This document shows positions 1 through 6,771 of a DNA stretch of 64,000 nucleotides, in pieces (the stretch's first letter is position 1; every line of letters begins with the position of its first letter). The position numbers and the translations under genes are program-made. Location of the stretch: contig JAFXSQ010000043.1 in assembly GCA_017525525.1 (NCBI GenBank), forward strand, positions 55,321-119,320. The letters run 5' to 3'. The notes beneath the pieces were generated by a model. The model was not told where the DNA came from. It did no database searches and worked only from the letters and a program-made list of their open reading frames with translations. This DNA comes from Lachnospiraceae bacterium (GTDB taxonomy: Bacteria; Bacillota; Clostridia; Lachnospirales; Lachnospiraceae).

Positions 1-1184
1 CTTGCAAGGCCTCCTCTCATATTGCGGTGATACCTTACGGCGTATATCATCCTGTCCGAATAACCGTCATTTCCTACAGTCAAGGTCATGTCCGTAGCCA
101 TATATTTCCAACGATCGTTTATGCACAGATAAAAGTTCTCCACGTTCGGAATCTGGTAAGCGTAGGAGTAAACCGTATTTACCATATCCAAAAGAGAGGT
201 CTGCGAAAGGATATCATCGGGAAGCATGTTGTTGATGGAGCCCCAGCCAACCTCAGAGGTATCCGTCTCCCAATCCTTGCGCTTCTTTGTATATTCGGGC
301 ATGGAGGTATGTCTGCAGCCGCAGCTCTCTCCGATAAGCACCCTTGTCCTGGTCACGAACTTGGGCGGCTCCTTGCCTTCAAGCTTAGCATGAATAAAAT
401 CCGCGGAATAAGCACCGCAGTCATCAGCCGGGATCATGGCAGAGGTTAAGCTTCTCGGCGCCGTCTGTCCCTCTTCGGTAGAATCATAACCGCAAACCGC
501 TATATCCTCCGGCACGCGCACGCCCTTCTTTTCAAATGCCTTGCAAAGTCCCAGAGCCATCTGATCATTTGCGCACATAACCGCCTGCGGAAGCTTCGGT
601 CCCTGCATCAGATACTCGGCACACTGCTCGCCGCTCGAGTACCAGAAATCACCGTAGATTATCCAGTCCTCGTTAATGTTGATGCCATGCCTCTCCATCT
701 CGTCCCTGTAGGCCTTGAGTCTCTGCTCGGAATGCGGGTGCCATCTCTTGCCCGTAAGGAACGCTATATCCATATATCCGTGAACCTCTATAAGATGCCT
801 TACAACGGCAGCCGCAGAGGCATAACTGTCCGTGATAACAGTCGGGAAGTAATCGCTCTCCCTCTCAACAACGATAACCGGTCCCGTAAATGTTCTGTGA
901 AGCCTTTCCTCGATTGCCTTGGCAACTCCCGAGGTCTGTATGGTGTCCTTCACAAAAACGACTGCATCAAAAATGGCAGGGTTAAACAAGGCGAAGATAT
1001 TAGACTCGCCTCTTTCCCTGTCTTCGTTATCCTGATATTTCCTGTACATAGAAAATATACAGGCATCCATGTCATATGAAAATGCCTTAGTAAGAAAACC
1101 CGATATAAACCGGCTCTGATAGCCTTCCTCCGCCTGCCCGATAAGTACAGCTATCCGGCGGCGTCTCTTTAATTCCTTCTCCAT
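1..1184 (-). CDS. LacI-fold ligand-sensing protein, 3' part cut by window edge
   Basis: The reading frame is open from an ATG at 1184, preceded by GGAGG about 15 bases upstream, to the left edge (about 394 codons seen). It has a LacI/RbsB-like periplasmic-binding fold but no helix-turn-helix: the protein begins with a basic stretch and goes straight into the first beta strand (RRRIAVLIGQAEEGYQ). Later segments such as MCANDQMALGLCKAFE and IAVCGYDSTEEG are typical of this fold. An ESCGC motif follows the fold near residue 300. In Clostridia that motif commonly precedes a GGDEF or kinase output domain, but the output part lies outside the window. Inference: cytoplasmic sugar sensor linked to a signalling domain. 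The fold is fairly certain; the output is unknown. Confidence 0.75.
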   Translation of the reverse strand, partial: MEKELKRRRRIAVLIGQAEEGYQSRFISGFLTKAFSYDMDACIFSMYRKYQDNEDRERGESNIFALFNPAIFDAVVFVKDTIQTSGVAKAIEERLHRTFTGPVIVVERESDYFPTVITDSYASAAAVVRHLIEVHGYMDIAFLTGKRWHPHSEQRLKAYRDEMERHGININEDWIIYGDFWYSSGEQCAEYLMQGPKLPQAVMCANDQMALGLCKAFEKKGVRVPEDIAVCGYDSTEEGQTAPRSLTSAMIPADDCGAYSADFIHAKLEGKEPPKFVTRTRVLIGESCGCRHTSMPEYTKKRKDWETDTSEVGWGSINNMLPDDILSQTSLLDMVNTVYSYAYQIPNVENFYLCINDRWKYMATDMTLTVGNDGYSDRMIYAVRYHRNMRGGLA

Positions 1185-1306
1185 TTTACCCCCGTTACCT
1201 CCGATAGCAGATAATCTTCTATATTATAAGCGAAAAAGCATGAAAAAACAAGAAAAAAGTGCATATCAGCGGATATCTGAAAGTGTTTAACCCGGCTTTT
1301 GAAGTG

Positions 1307-1349
1307 CCGGCTAACAAAACTGCTCTTTTTGCGCATTTTTGTTAGCCGG
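1307..1349. repeat. Perfect 13-bp inverted repeat with GCTAACAAAA core
   Basis: Arms CCGGCTAACAAAA (1307-1319) and its complement (1337-1349) are perfect. A related GCTAAC/GTTAGC pair sits at 1385-1390 and 1415-1420, and a third GCTAACAAAA hairpin is at 6576-6610. It lies in the 231-bp gap between rsmA and the sensor gene, which holds no other recognisable feature besides the rsmA terminator. Confidence 0.7.
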
Positions 1350-1393
1350 GAACACTGAAAATGCTGTGCCTGTCTCGTGTTTTGGCTAACACG

Positions 1394-1428
1394 AAAAAAC
1401 CCGAACAGCGTTTTGTTAGCTGTTCAGG
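1394..1428 (-). terminator. Rho-independent terminator of rsmA
   Basis: On the minus strand the arms CCTGAACAGC and GCTGTTCGGG pair and are followed by TTTTTT. The first arm overlaps the rsmA stop codon, so the end of the gene is part of the stem. Confidence 0.8.
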
Positions 1429-2282
1429 TTTGAAATAGTGTCTGAGAGTTCCGCAAATTGTTCAAGCGACAGGGTTTCGCCGCGAACGGTAGGTGAAAGC
1501 CCCATCCGGGTAAGAGCCTGCTCTGCCTGCTCCTTGGTGAAATCAAGCTCAGACGAGTTGGCTATTCCGTTAGTCAGAGTTTTGCGCCGCTGGTTAAAGG
1601 ACGCGCGGATAAGCTTGAACATTAAGGCTTCGTCGCGCACCTCCACAGAGGGCTTGTCAAGAACCTTGAGATTGATGACCGCAGAGCCGACGTTCGGACG
1701 CGGGATAAAGCAGTTTGGCGGTACGTTGGCAGCAAGCGAAGTCGACGCATAGTAGTTCACCGCGAGGGTAAGCGCGCCGTAGTCTTTTGTGCCCGGCTTT
1801 GCGGCAATTCTTTCCGCGACCTCCTTCTGGATCATGACCGTTATGGAATCTATCGGAAGCCTCTTCTCAAGAAGCTCCATGATGATTGGCGTCGTGATAT
1901 AGTACGGGAGATTAGCCACGCACTTTAAGCGTCCGGTTTCGGACTTCGCCGCAAGCGCGGCTATGTCTGTCTTTAAGATGTCATCATTTATCACGGTTAC
2001 ATTGTCGTAATCGGCGAGGGTTTCATCCAATATAGGTATCAGGTTCCTGTCGATTTCCACGGCATACACCTGTCCCGCCGCCTCGGCCAAATACTGTGTA
2101 AGCGTGCCGATTCCCGGCCCTATCTCTAAGACCGTATCGGACTTTTTAATCTCCGCCGCGCGGATGATTTTCGCGATAACAAAATCATCAATCAGGAAAT
2201 TCTGCCCGAACCTTTTCTGAAACGCGAAATTATACTTTTGTATGGTCGCTATCGTGACCTTGCTGTTGCTTAGTTTTTCCAT
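1416..2282 (-). CDS. rsmA: 16S rRNA (adenine1518/1519-N6)-dimethyltransferase
   Basis: It dimethylates two adjacent adenines of the 3' hairpin of 16S rRNA during 30S assembly, using S-adenosylmethionine. The length of 288 aa is normal. Visible motifs are QNFLID near residue 27, the SAM-binding EIGPGIGTLT near 54, the catalytic NLPYYIT near 124, and the C-terminal FNQRRKTL. A weak AAGGG precedes the ATG. It is followed by its own terminator. The assignment is secure. Confidence 0.97.
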   Translation of the reverse strand: MEKLSNSKVTIATIQKYNFAFQKRFGQNFLIDDFVIAKIIRAAEIKKSDTVLEIGPGIGTLTQYLAEAAGQVYAVEIDRNLIPILDETLADYDNVTVINDDILKTDIAALAAKSETGRLKCVANLPYYITTPIIMELLEKRLPIDSITVMIQKEVAERIAAKPGTKDYGALTLAVNYYASTSLAANVPPNCFIPRPNVGSAVINLKVLDKPSVEVRDEALMFKLIRASFNQRRKTLTNGIANSSELDFTKEQAEQALTRMGLSPTVRGETLSLEQFAELSDTISNLNS

Positions 2283-2315
2283 CTTGTACCCTTTTATTAT
2301 TGCTCAACCTGCGTC

Positions 2316-2423
2316 TTTTCGAGCATACATTTCATTCCCGGCATTCGTATCATCCCTATCGCGCGTGTCTTTCCGAGCATACATATGATCCCTGGCATTC
2401 ATATCATCCCTGTCGCGCGTGTC
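2316..2423. repeat. Two tandem 54-bp units ending in a dispersed TTCGCT/CTCAGAATGACA-type motif
   Basis: Units 2316-2369 and 2370-2423 share GAGCATACAT, GGCATTC, TATCATCCCT and TCGCGCGTGTC in the same order, with scattered substitutions. A third partial start (TTCTGAGC) follows and runs into the 3' end of the CPBP protease gene. That motif, GTCATTCTGAGCGCAGCGAA, resembles the segment TCGCTTCGCTCAGGATGAC near 32321. Confidence 0.75.
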
Positions 2424-3369
2424 ATTCTGAGCGCAGCGAAGAATCTACTTTTGAATTTTCTTTTGAATTTTCTGTCTGCTTTTCCTTCGGCTTTTTCACA
2501 GTCAGCGCTATCATCACCGCAAATACAACCGTTGCCGCTATCATGCTCGCTATCAAAAAGCCCTCGCCCATCTCTTCGAACTTCGGCATGAAGAGTATGC
2601 TCGTATTTATGCACATATGCAGAAGCATACCCGGGATCACGCTTCCGGTTTTCACTCTTATGAACGCGAGAACTCCCCCCAACGCAAATGCATAGCACCC
2701 CTGTATAAGGTTGCCGTGGTACACCGCAAAGAGCAGCGCGTTCAGGAAAATCGCCGCTATGTCCGGCAGATACTGCCTCGAATAACCTAAGATAACCCCA
2801 CGGAATATAAGCTCCTCCGCAATTGGCGCCACGATAAACGAGGCGAGCAGCGACACCCAGGACGCCGTCACGCCGACCAGATTCTTGAGCATCTCGTCAT
2901 ATTCGGTGAAGCTTTCGGGGCTTACTTCCCTTAGAAGTTCAAGCACTGCGTCAACCGCGTACTGAGCAAGCACACCGGCCACCACAAGGCATACTATTCT
3001 CCATGTGAGTTTTCGGGCATTTTCCCTGATTGCCTTTACCGGATTCTCGTCCTTTGCGAAGGCCTTCTTATACCATATCCCGAATACTATGGCGTACACC
3101 GCGAAATACGCAAGGCTCCTGAAGGCCAGATTCATAGGCTGTGTCAAGGAATAATTCATCAGCTCGCCTATGGAGCGGGACTTTGAGACCTCTGCGTCCG
3201 AGACGATATTCATCACAAACAATATTACAATGTCAATTAAATTCACCGCTATCTGCAGCGCGAAAACTGCAAACAGCGGTGCAAATGTCAAAATAATCGA
3301 TCTTAGCTTACTTGATTGAGTCACTGATCTTCTTTGCTCTTTCCTTGTTCTTCTTCTTAGCTTCCTCAC
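2422..3369 (-). CDS. CPBP-family intramembrane metalloprotease (CAAX/Abi type)
   Basis: Multi-span membrane protein. The conserved CPBP motifs are present: EELIFRG (EExxxR) near residue 187, then FAVYHGN, and a final HMCIN segment. Family members cleave membrane peptides or give self-immunity to bacteriocins; the substrate is unknown here. The listed ATG gives a 62-base overlap with the upstream gene. A GTG at 3324 (codon 16) would cut this to 17 bases and is at least as likely. The last residues (SSLRSE) are encoded by the dispersed repeat at 2421-2440, so the C-terminus appears to have been remodelled by that repeat. Confidence 0.85.
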   Translation of the reverse strand: MRKLRRRTRKEQRRSVTQSSKLRSIILTFAPLFAVFALQIAVNLIDIVILFVMNIVSDAEVSKSRSIGELMNYSLTQPMNLAFRSLAYFAVYAIVFGIWYKKAFAKDENPVKAIRENARKLTWRIVCLVVAGVLAQYAVDAVLELLREVSPESFTEYDEMLKNLVGVTASWVSLLASFIVAPIAEELIFRGVILGYSRQYLPDIAAIFLNALLFAVYHGNLIQGCYAFALGGVLAFIRVKTGSVIPGMLLHMCINTSILFMPKFEEMGEGFLIASMIAATVVFAVMIALTVKKPKEKQTENSKENSKVDSSLRSE

Positions 3370-3928
3370 TAATCTCGGGAGCTGCAGTCTGCTTTACGGT
3401 TGTCTTCTTGTTTGAAGAGTTCTGCTTAGCCCTTATCTCGTCGTTAAGCTGCTTCTGATACTCAACCTGCTTAGCGCGCATCCTTGCGGAGAAGCCCTTC
3501 TTCTTTTTCTTCTTGCCGTCGTCTTCCTCGACCTGAACATTCTTCTTGCCGTGAACACTCTTTACGCTCACGAGATATATTCCGCTGACCATTGCCTTGA
3601 CCTCGCCCCTTGTCGGAACATCATCGAAGATTGCATCATCGCACATAAGGTTCATGATCTTCGGACCAATCTTGGCCTTAACAATCGGCACCTTTGCCTT
3701 CTGATACCTCTTCGGCGTCTGCTCTAAAACGACTTTGGGCAGTCCCGCATCCTGTAGCGGCAACATCTTCTTATCTATAATCAGCATGCTCGTCGGCTGG
3801 GCCGCCGCAAGCATCTGCTCCTTCTGGGAAACCTGCTTATCTTGCAGTTTCTTTCCGTAACGGTAAAGCACGAACATTAAAATTCCGAGCACCGCTAAGA
3901 TTATCAATAATATACCCCACCAGGGCAT
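3308..3928 (-). CDS. Conserved hypothetical single-pass membrane protein, Lys-rich C-terminus
   Basis: About 206 aa. The start at 3928 is chosen because GAGGAGGG lies at proper spacing and because the protein then opens with a transmembrane helix (MPWWGILLIILAVLGIL). A longer frame from 3994 has no ribosome site. After the helix comes a soluble domain of about 100 residues (motif MLIIDKKMLPLQDAGLPKVV) and a very basic tail with KKKKKK. I do not recognise a family. It sits between plsC and the CPBP protease on the same strand, probably co-transcribed. Fragment F of the structured element family lies just upstream of its ribosome site. Confidence 0.75.
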   Translation of the reverse strand: MPWWGILLIILAVLGILMFVLYRYGKKLQDKQVSQKEQMLAAAQPTSMLIIDKKMLPLQDAGLPKVVLEQTPKRYQKAKVPIVKAKIGPKIMNLMCDDAIFDDVPTRGEVKAMVSGIYLVSVKSVHGKKNVQVEEDDGKKKKKKGFSARMRAKQVEYQKQLNDEIRAKQNSSNKKTTVKQTAAPEISEEAKKKNKERAKKISDSIK

Positions 3929-3955
3929 GTTGATCCCTCCTCTTAATAATGTAAC

Positions 3956-3981
3956 GGCATGATTCATGAACGAATCCCGCC
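3956..3981. repeat. Element fragment F: H1-type hairpin
   Basis: Arms GGCATGATTC and GAATCCCGCC pair except for an internal two-base mismatch at the place where elements A, C and D also mismatch. The flank TAATGTAACGGCA resembles TATATAACGGCA at 37759-37769 and TATGTAATGGCA at 6408-6419. It is placed 27 bases upstream of the next start codon. Confidence 0.5.
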
Positions 3982-3994
3982 CATCCGGTATCAC

Positions 3995-4714
3995 TTACTT
4001 GTTGGCGTCAATCAGCCCCTGTATTATGTCCGGAAGCTCCTGATACTTCGCCTTTCTCTCCTTCATGGAGAAGTCCGAAGGATTAAACGGCTTGCCGTAA
4101 ACCACGGTTATATCACCCCTGTGCACGCCCTTTCCGGGAGCGCTCTCTAGAATGAACTCCGATCCGATTATCGCCATCGGAACTATCGGCACGCCGGCCT
4201 TCTCGGCCATCTTGTAGCCGCCCTCCTTGAAAGGAAGCATGGTTTCCTTCTGGTTTCTTGCGCCCTCCGGGAAGAGAACCATAGAGTGTCCAAGCTTTAA
4301 GTACTCAGCGCCCTGCTTTATGGTCTCCATGCCCTGCTTGATGTCGTTCCTGTCAAGGAAGAGACATCCTATGTCCTTCATGTAAGGCGCGATAAGTATA
4401 TTCTTCGCAAGTTCAATCTTAGCCACGAAGCCAACCGGCGCCTTAATAACATTGTGATGAACAAGTATATCGAGGTAACTTCTGTGATTGCCCACGAAGA
4501 GAGCGGGCGTGTCGGGGATGTTCTCCTCACCGATTACCTTTACCTTAACTCCGGCAGCCTTAAGCTCCAGCTTGAAGAACCAGCCTGCAACCTTCTTGCC
4601 CATACTCCAACGCTTTGTGATGTCCTTCTTGCCCCTGAGCCACATTATAAAATGTATCGGATAGCATATAATCGGACAGAGCACAAGCAGAAATCCTACT
4701 AAAAATGTTCTCAT
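3995..4714 (-). CDS. plsC: 1-acyl-sn-glycerol-3-phosphate acyltransferase
   Basis: It transfers an acyl chain to lysophosphatidic acid to form phosphatidic acid at the membrane. The 239-aa protein has an N-terminal hydrophobic helix, the catalytic NHRSYLD (HX4D) near residue 75, a glycerol-phosphate binding FPEGARN near 148, and the later VPIVPMAI block. It is on the same strand as malQ upstream (gap 29 bp). Confidence 0.93.
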   Translation of the reverse strand: MRTFLVGFLLVLCPIICYPIHFIMWLRGKKDITKRWSMGKKVAGWFFKLELKAAGVKVKVIGEENIPDTPALFVGNHRSYLDILVHHNVIKAPVGFVAKIELAKNILIAPYMKDIGCLFLDRNDIKQGMETIKQGAEYLKLGHSMVLFPEGARNQKETMLPFKEGGYKMAEKAGVPIVPMAIIGSEFILESAPGKGVHRGDITVVYGKPFNPSDFSMKERKAKYQELPDIIQGLIDANK

Positions 4715-4743
4715 GAGATCACCTCACTTTTAACGCTCTACAC

Positions 4744-6252
4744 TTACCTTCCGTACATCTTGCAGGTCTCGTAGAGCCTTTCCTCAAGCTGCTTTGTAAG
4801 CGCGCCTTCCTTGTATCTCCAGGCCCAGTTGCCCTCACCCACACCGGGGGTGTTCATACGGGCCCAGGAATCTAAGCAGAGCACATCCTGAAGCGGTACT
4901 ATAGCCATGTTTGCCACAGAACCAAGGCATGCGCGGATAAGTATCCAGCAGATATCGTTACCGTCCGTTGAGTAGTACCTTCTCAGCTTGTCTCTCGACG
5001 CCTCATAACAGTGCGTGTACCAGCCGAGCGTTGTATTGTTGTCGTGTGTTCCTGTGTAGCATACACAGTTTCTATCAAAATTATGAGGAAGGAAGTCGTT
5101 CTCCTCCGGATTCTCGAAGGCAAACTGGAGAACCTTCATGCCCGGGAATCCCATCTTCTCTCTAAGCTCCGTAACCGACTCATCTATCTCACCCAAGTCC
5201 TCGGCGATAATCGGTAGGTGATAACCGAGAGTCGCCTCAAGCTGTGTGAAGAAGTTTATGCCCGGCGCCTTGACCCATTTGCCGTTGATTGCTGTTTCCT
5301 CACCGTAGGGCACTGCCCAGTAGGTGTCGAAGCCTCTGAAGTGGTCTATGCGAAGGAAGTCCGAGAGCTTAAGCTGGTGCTTAATCCTCTCGAGCCACCA
5401 CTCGTAGCCTGTCTGGGTGTGCTTCTTCCAGTTATAGAGCGGGTTGCCCCAGAGCTGGCCGGTTGCCGAGAAATAATCCGGCGGAACTCCGGCTATAACC
5501 TTCGGGTAACCATCCTTTTCAAGTAAGAAGAGCTCCTGGTGTGCCCACACATCCACGCTGTCCCAACCCATAAATATCGGGATATCGCCTATAATCGATA
5601 TGCCCTTTTCATTTGCATATTCTTTAAGAGCCATCCACTGCTTCATAAACAGGAACTGTATAAAGCAGTAGTAGCCTGTCTCATGCTCAAGCTTCTTGTT
5701 CCACTCTTCCTTGACGGCTGCCGTTCCTTTCTTTAAGTCATCCTCCCACATGTACCATGGCATGCCCTTGTGGTAGTCCTTGCCCGCCATGAAGAGGGCG
5801 TAATCCTTGAGCCAGTAGGTTCCGTCAAGGAACTTCTTATATTCCTCCATGAATTTTTCATCGGTCGAATACTTGTCATGATAGGACTCATCCAAAAATC
5901 GCTCGTATGCCTTCTTTAAAAGCGGTGTTTTAAACTCTATCAGGTCTCCGTAGTTGATCTGCTCTGGATTCCACGACGGCATGTCCTTGAAATCATCCTG
6001 GGTAAGCAGATTAGCCTTCTTAAGTTCTTCGAGACTTATGATAAGCGGCTGTCCCGCAAATGCGGAGAAGGGCTGATAAGGCGAATCGCCAAATCCCGTA
6101 TGTCCGAGCGGAAGCACCTGCCAGGTATTCATTCCCGATTTTACTAAGAAGTCCACAAAGCGGTATGCCTGCTCTCCGAGCTCTCCTATGCCGTGCGGCC
6201 CGGGAAGCGATGTCGGGTGAAGCAGTATGCCCGCGTATTTCTTTGGTTTCAA
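4744..6252 (-). CDS. malQ: 4-alpha-glucanotransferase (GH77 amylomaltase)
   Basis: It disproportionates maltooligosaccharides in the cytoplasm. The 502-aa length is typical. Motifs in order: LHPTSLPGPHGIGELG at the N-terminus, DIPIFMGWDSVDVW, LRIDHFRGFDTYWAVP (nucleophile Asp), AEDLGEID (acid/base Glu), and GTHDNNTTLGW. The start codon is TTG at 6252, preceded by GGAGG nine bases upstream; an ATG inside the ribosome site is out of frame and soon stops. A promoter is visible at 6311-6339. Confidence 0.97.
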   Translation of the reverse strand: MKPKKYAGILLHPTSLPGPHGIGELGEQAYRFVDFLVKSGMNTWQVLPLGHTGFGDSPYQPFSAFAGQPLIISLEELKKANLLTQDDFKDMPSWNPEQINYGDLIEFKTPLLKKAYERFLDESYHDKYSTDEKFMEEYKKFLDGTYWLKDYALFMAGKDYHKGMPWYMWEDDLKKGTAAVKEEWNKKLEHETGYYCFIQFLFMKQWMALKEYANEKGISIIGDIPIFMGWDSVDVWAHQELFLLEKDGYPKVIAGVPPDYFSATGQLWGNPLYNWKKHTQTGYEWWLERIKHQLKLSDFLRIDHFRGFDTYWAVPYGEETAINGKWVKAPGINFFTQLEATLGYHLPIIAEDLGEIDESVTELREKMGFPGMKVLQFAFENPEENDFLPHNFDRNCVCYTGTHDNNTTLGWYTHCYEASRDKLRRYYSTDGNDICWILIRACLGSVANMAIVPLQDVLCLDSWARMNTPGVGEGNWAWRYKEGALTKQLEERLYETCKMYGR

Positions 6253-6310
6253 TGTTCCAATTCCTCCATGAATTAAATTATGTCCTTTTCATTATGCACA
6301 CATAGAGTAG

Positions 6311-6339
6311 ATTATAGTCTTTTTTGCCGATAAAAGCAA
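6311..6339 (-). promoter_or_regulatory. Sigma-A type promoter of malQ
   Basis: On the minus strand TTGCTT (-35) and a perfect TATAAT (-10) are separated by 17 bases, about 60 bases before the malQ start. Confidence 0.7.
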
Positions 6340-6411
6340 GGTTTTTGCCAAAAAACAGTTGCGTCATATTATCAACCGATAAATCACCGGAACATCTCCT
6401 CGTATAATATG

Positions 6412-6540
6412 TAATGGCACGATTGCTAAAGCAATACTGCCCAGTCTAATGTCATAAGGAATCCACCGCTTCGCGGTACCCCTTATGATGAAAGTCGGTG
6501 CGATGCAAAATTATGACTTCGTCATAATCGCACCTCCCTC
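6412..6540. repeat. Structured intergenic element D
   Basis: Three hairpins in series. H1: GGCACGATTGC / GCAATACTGCC (6416-6441). H2: TCATAAGG...CCTTATGA with inner ACCGC/GCGGT (6452-6488). H3: outer GGTGCGA (6497-6503) with TCGCACC (6528-6534), enclosing TTATGAC-TTC-GTCATAA and a one-sided TGCAAAA bulge. A GGAGG-like sequence flanks H3. It lies in the 519-bp gap between the permease and malQ. The rest of that gap holds the malQ promoter, the repeats at 6567-6700 and the permease terminator. Confidence 0.7.
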
Positions 6541-6566
6541 TGTTATTTGCGTTTTTTAGTGTTTCA

Positions 6567-6700
6567 GGCTCTGTGGCTAACAAAACTCGCTTTTTCTGTT
6601 TTTTGTTAGCTTTTTTGCTTGCTTTCTTCACTGATTTCCGGCTCTGTGGCTAAAAAATACGATTTTTGAGGCTTTTTTGTAGTTTTTTGCTGACTTTTCC
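6567..6700. repeat. Two imperfect direct repeats beginning GGCTCTGTGGCTAA
   Basis: GGCTCTGTGGCTAA occurs at 6567-6580 and 6640-6653, each followed by a T-rich palindromic stretch. The first copy forms GCTAACAAAA/TTTTGTTAGC (6576-6585, 6601-6610) followed by TTTTTT on the plus strand. The second is degenerate. No plus-strand gene precedes them, so a plain terminator role is unclear. Confidence 0.6.
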
Positions 6701-6707
6701 ATGATAA

Positions 6708-6740
6708 GCAAAAGGCAGGGGCGTTTTCGTCCCCTGCCTT
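6708..6740 (-). terminator. Terminator of the ABC permease gene
   Basis: AAGGCAGGGG (minus 6740-6731) pairs with CCCCTGCCTT (6721-6712), followed by TTTTGC on the minus strand. Confidence 0.7.
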
Positions 6741-6771
6741 GCATAGCTTGCAATAAACTGATTATTGGTTA

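Noticed and set aside
3929-3994. N-terminal extension of the Lys-rich membrane protein
   Set aside because: The extension would translate fragment F and lacks a ribosome site; GAGGAGGG marks the start at 3928.
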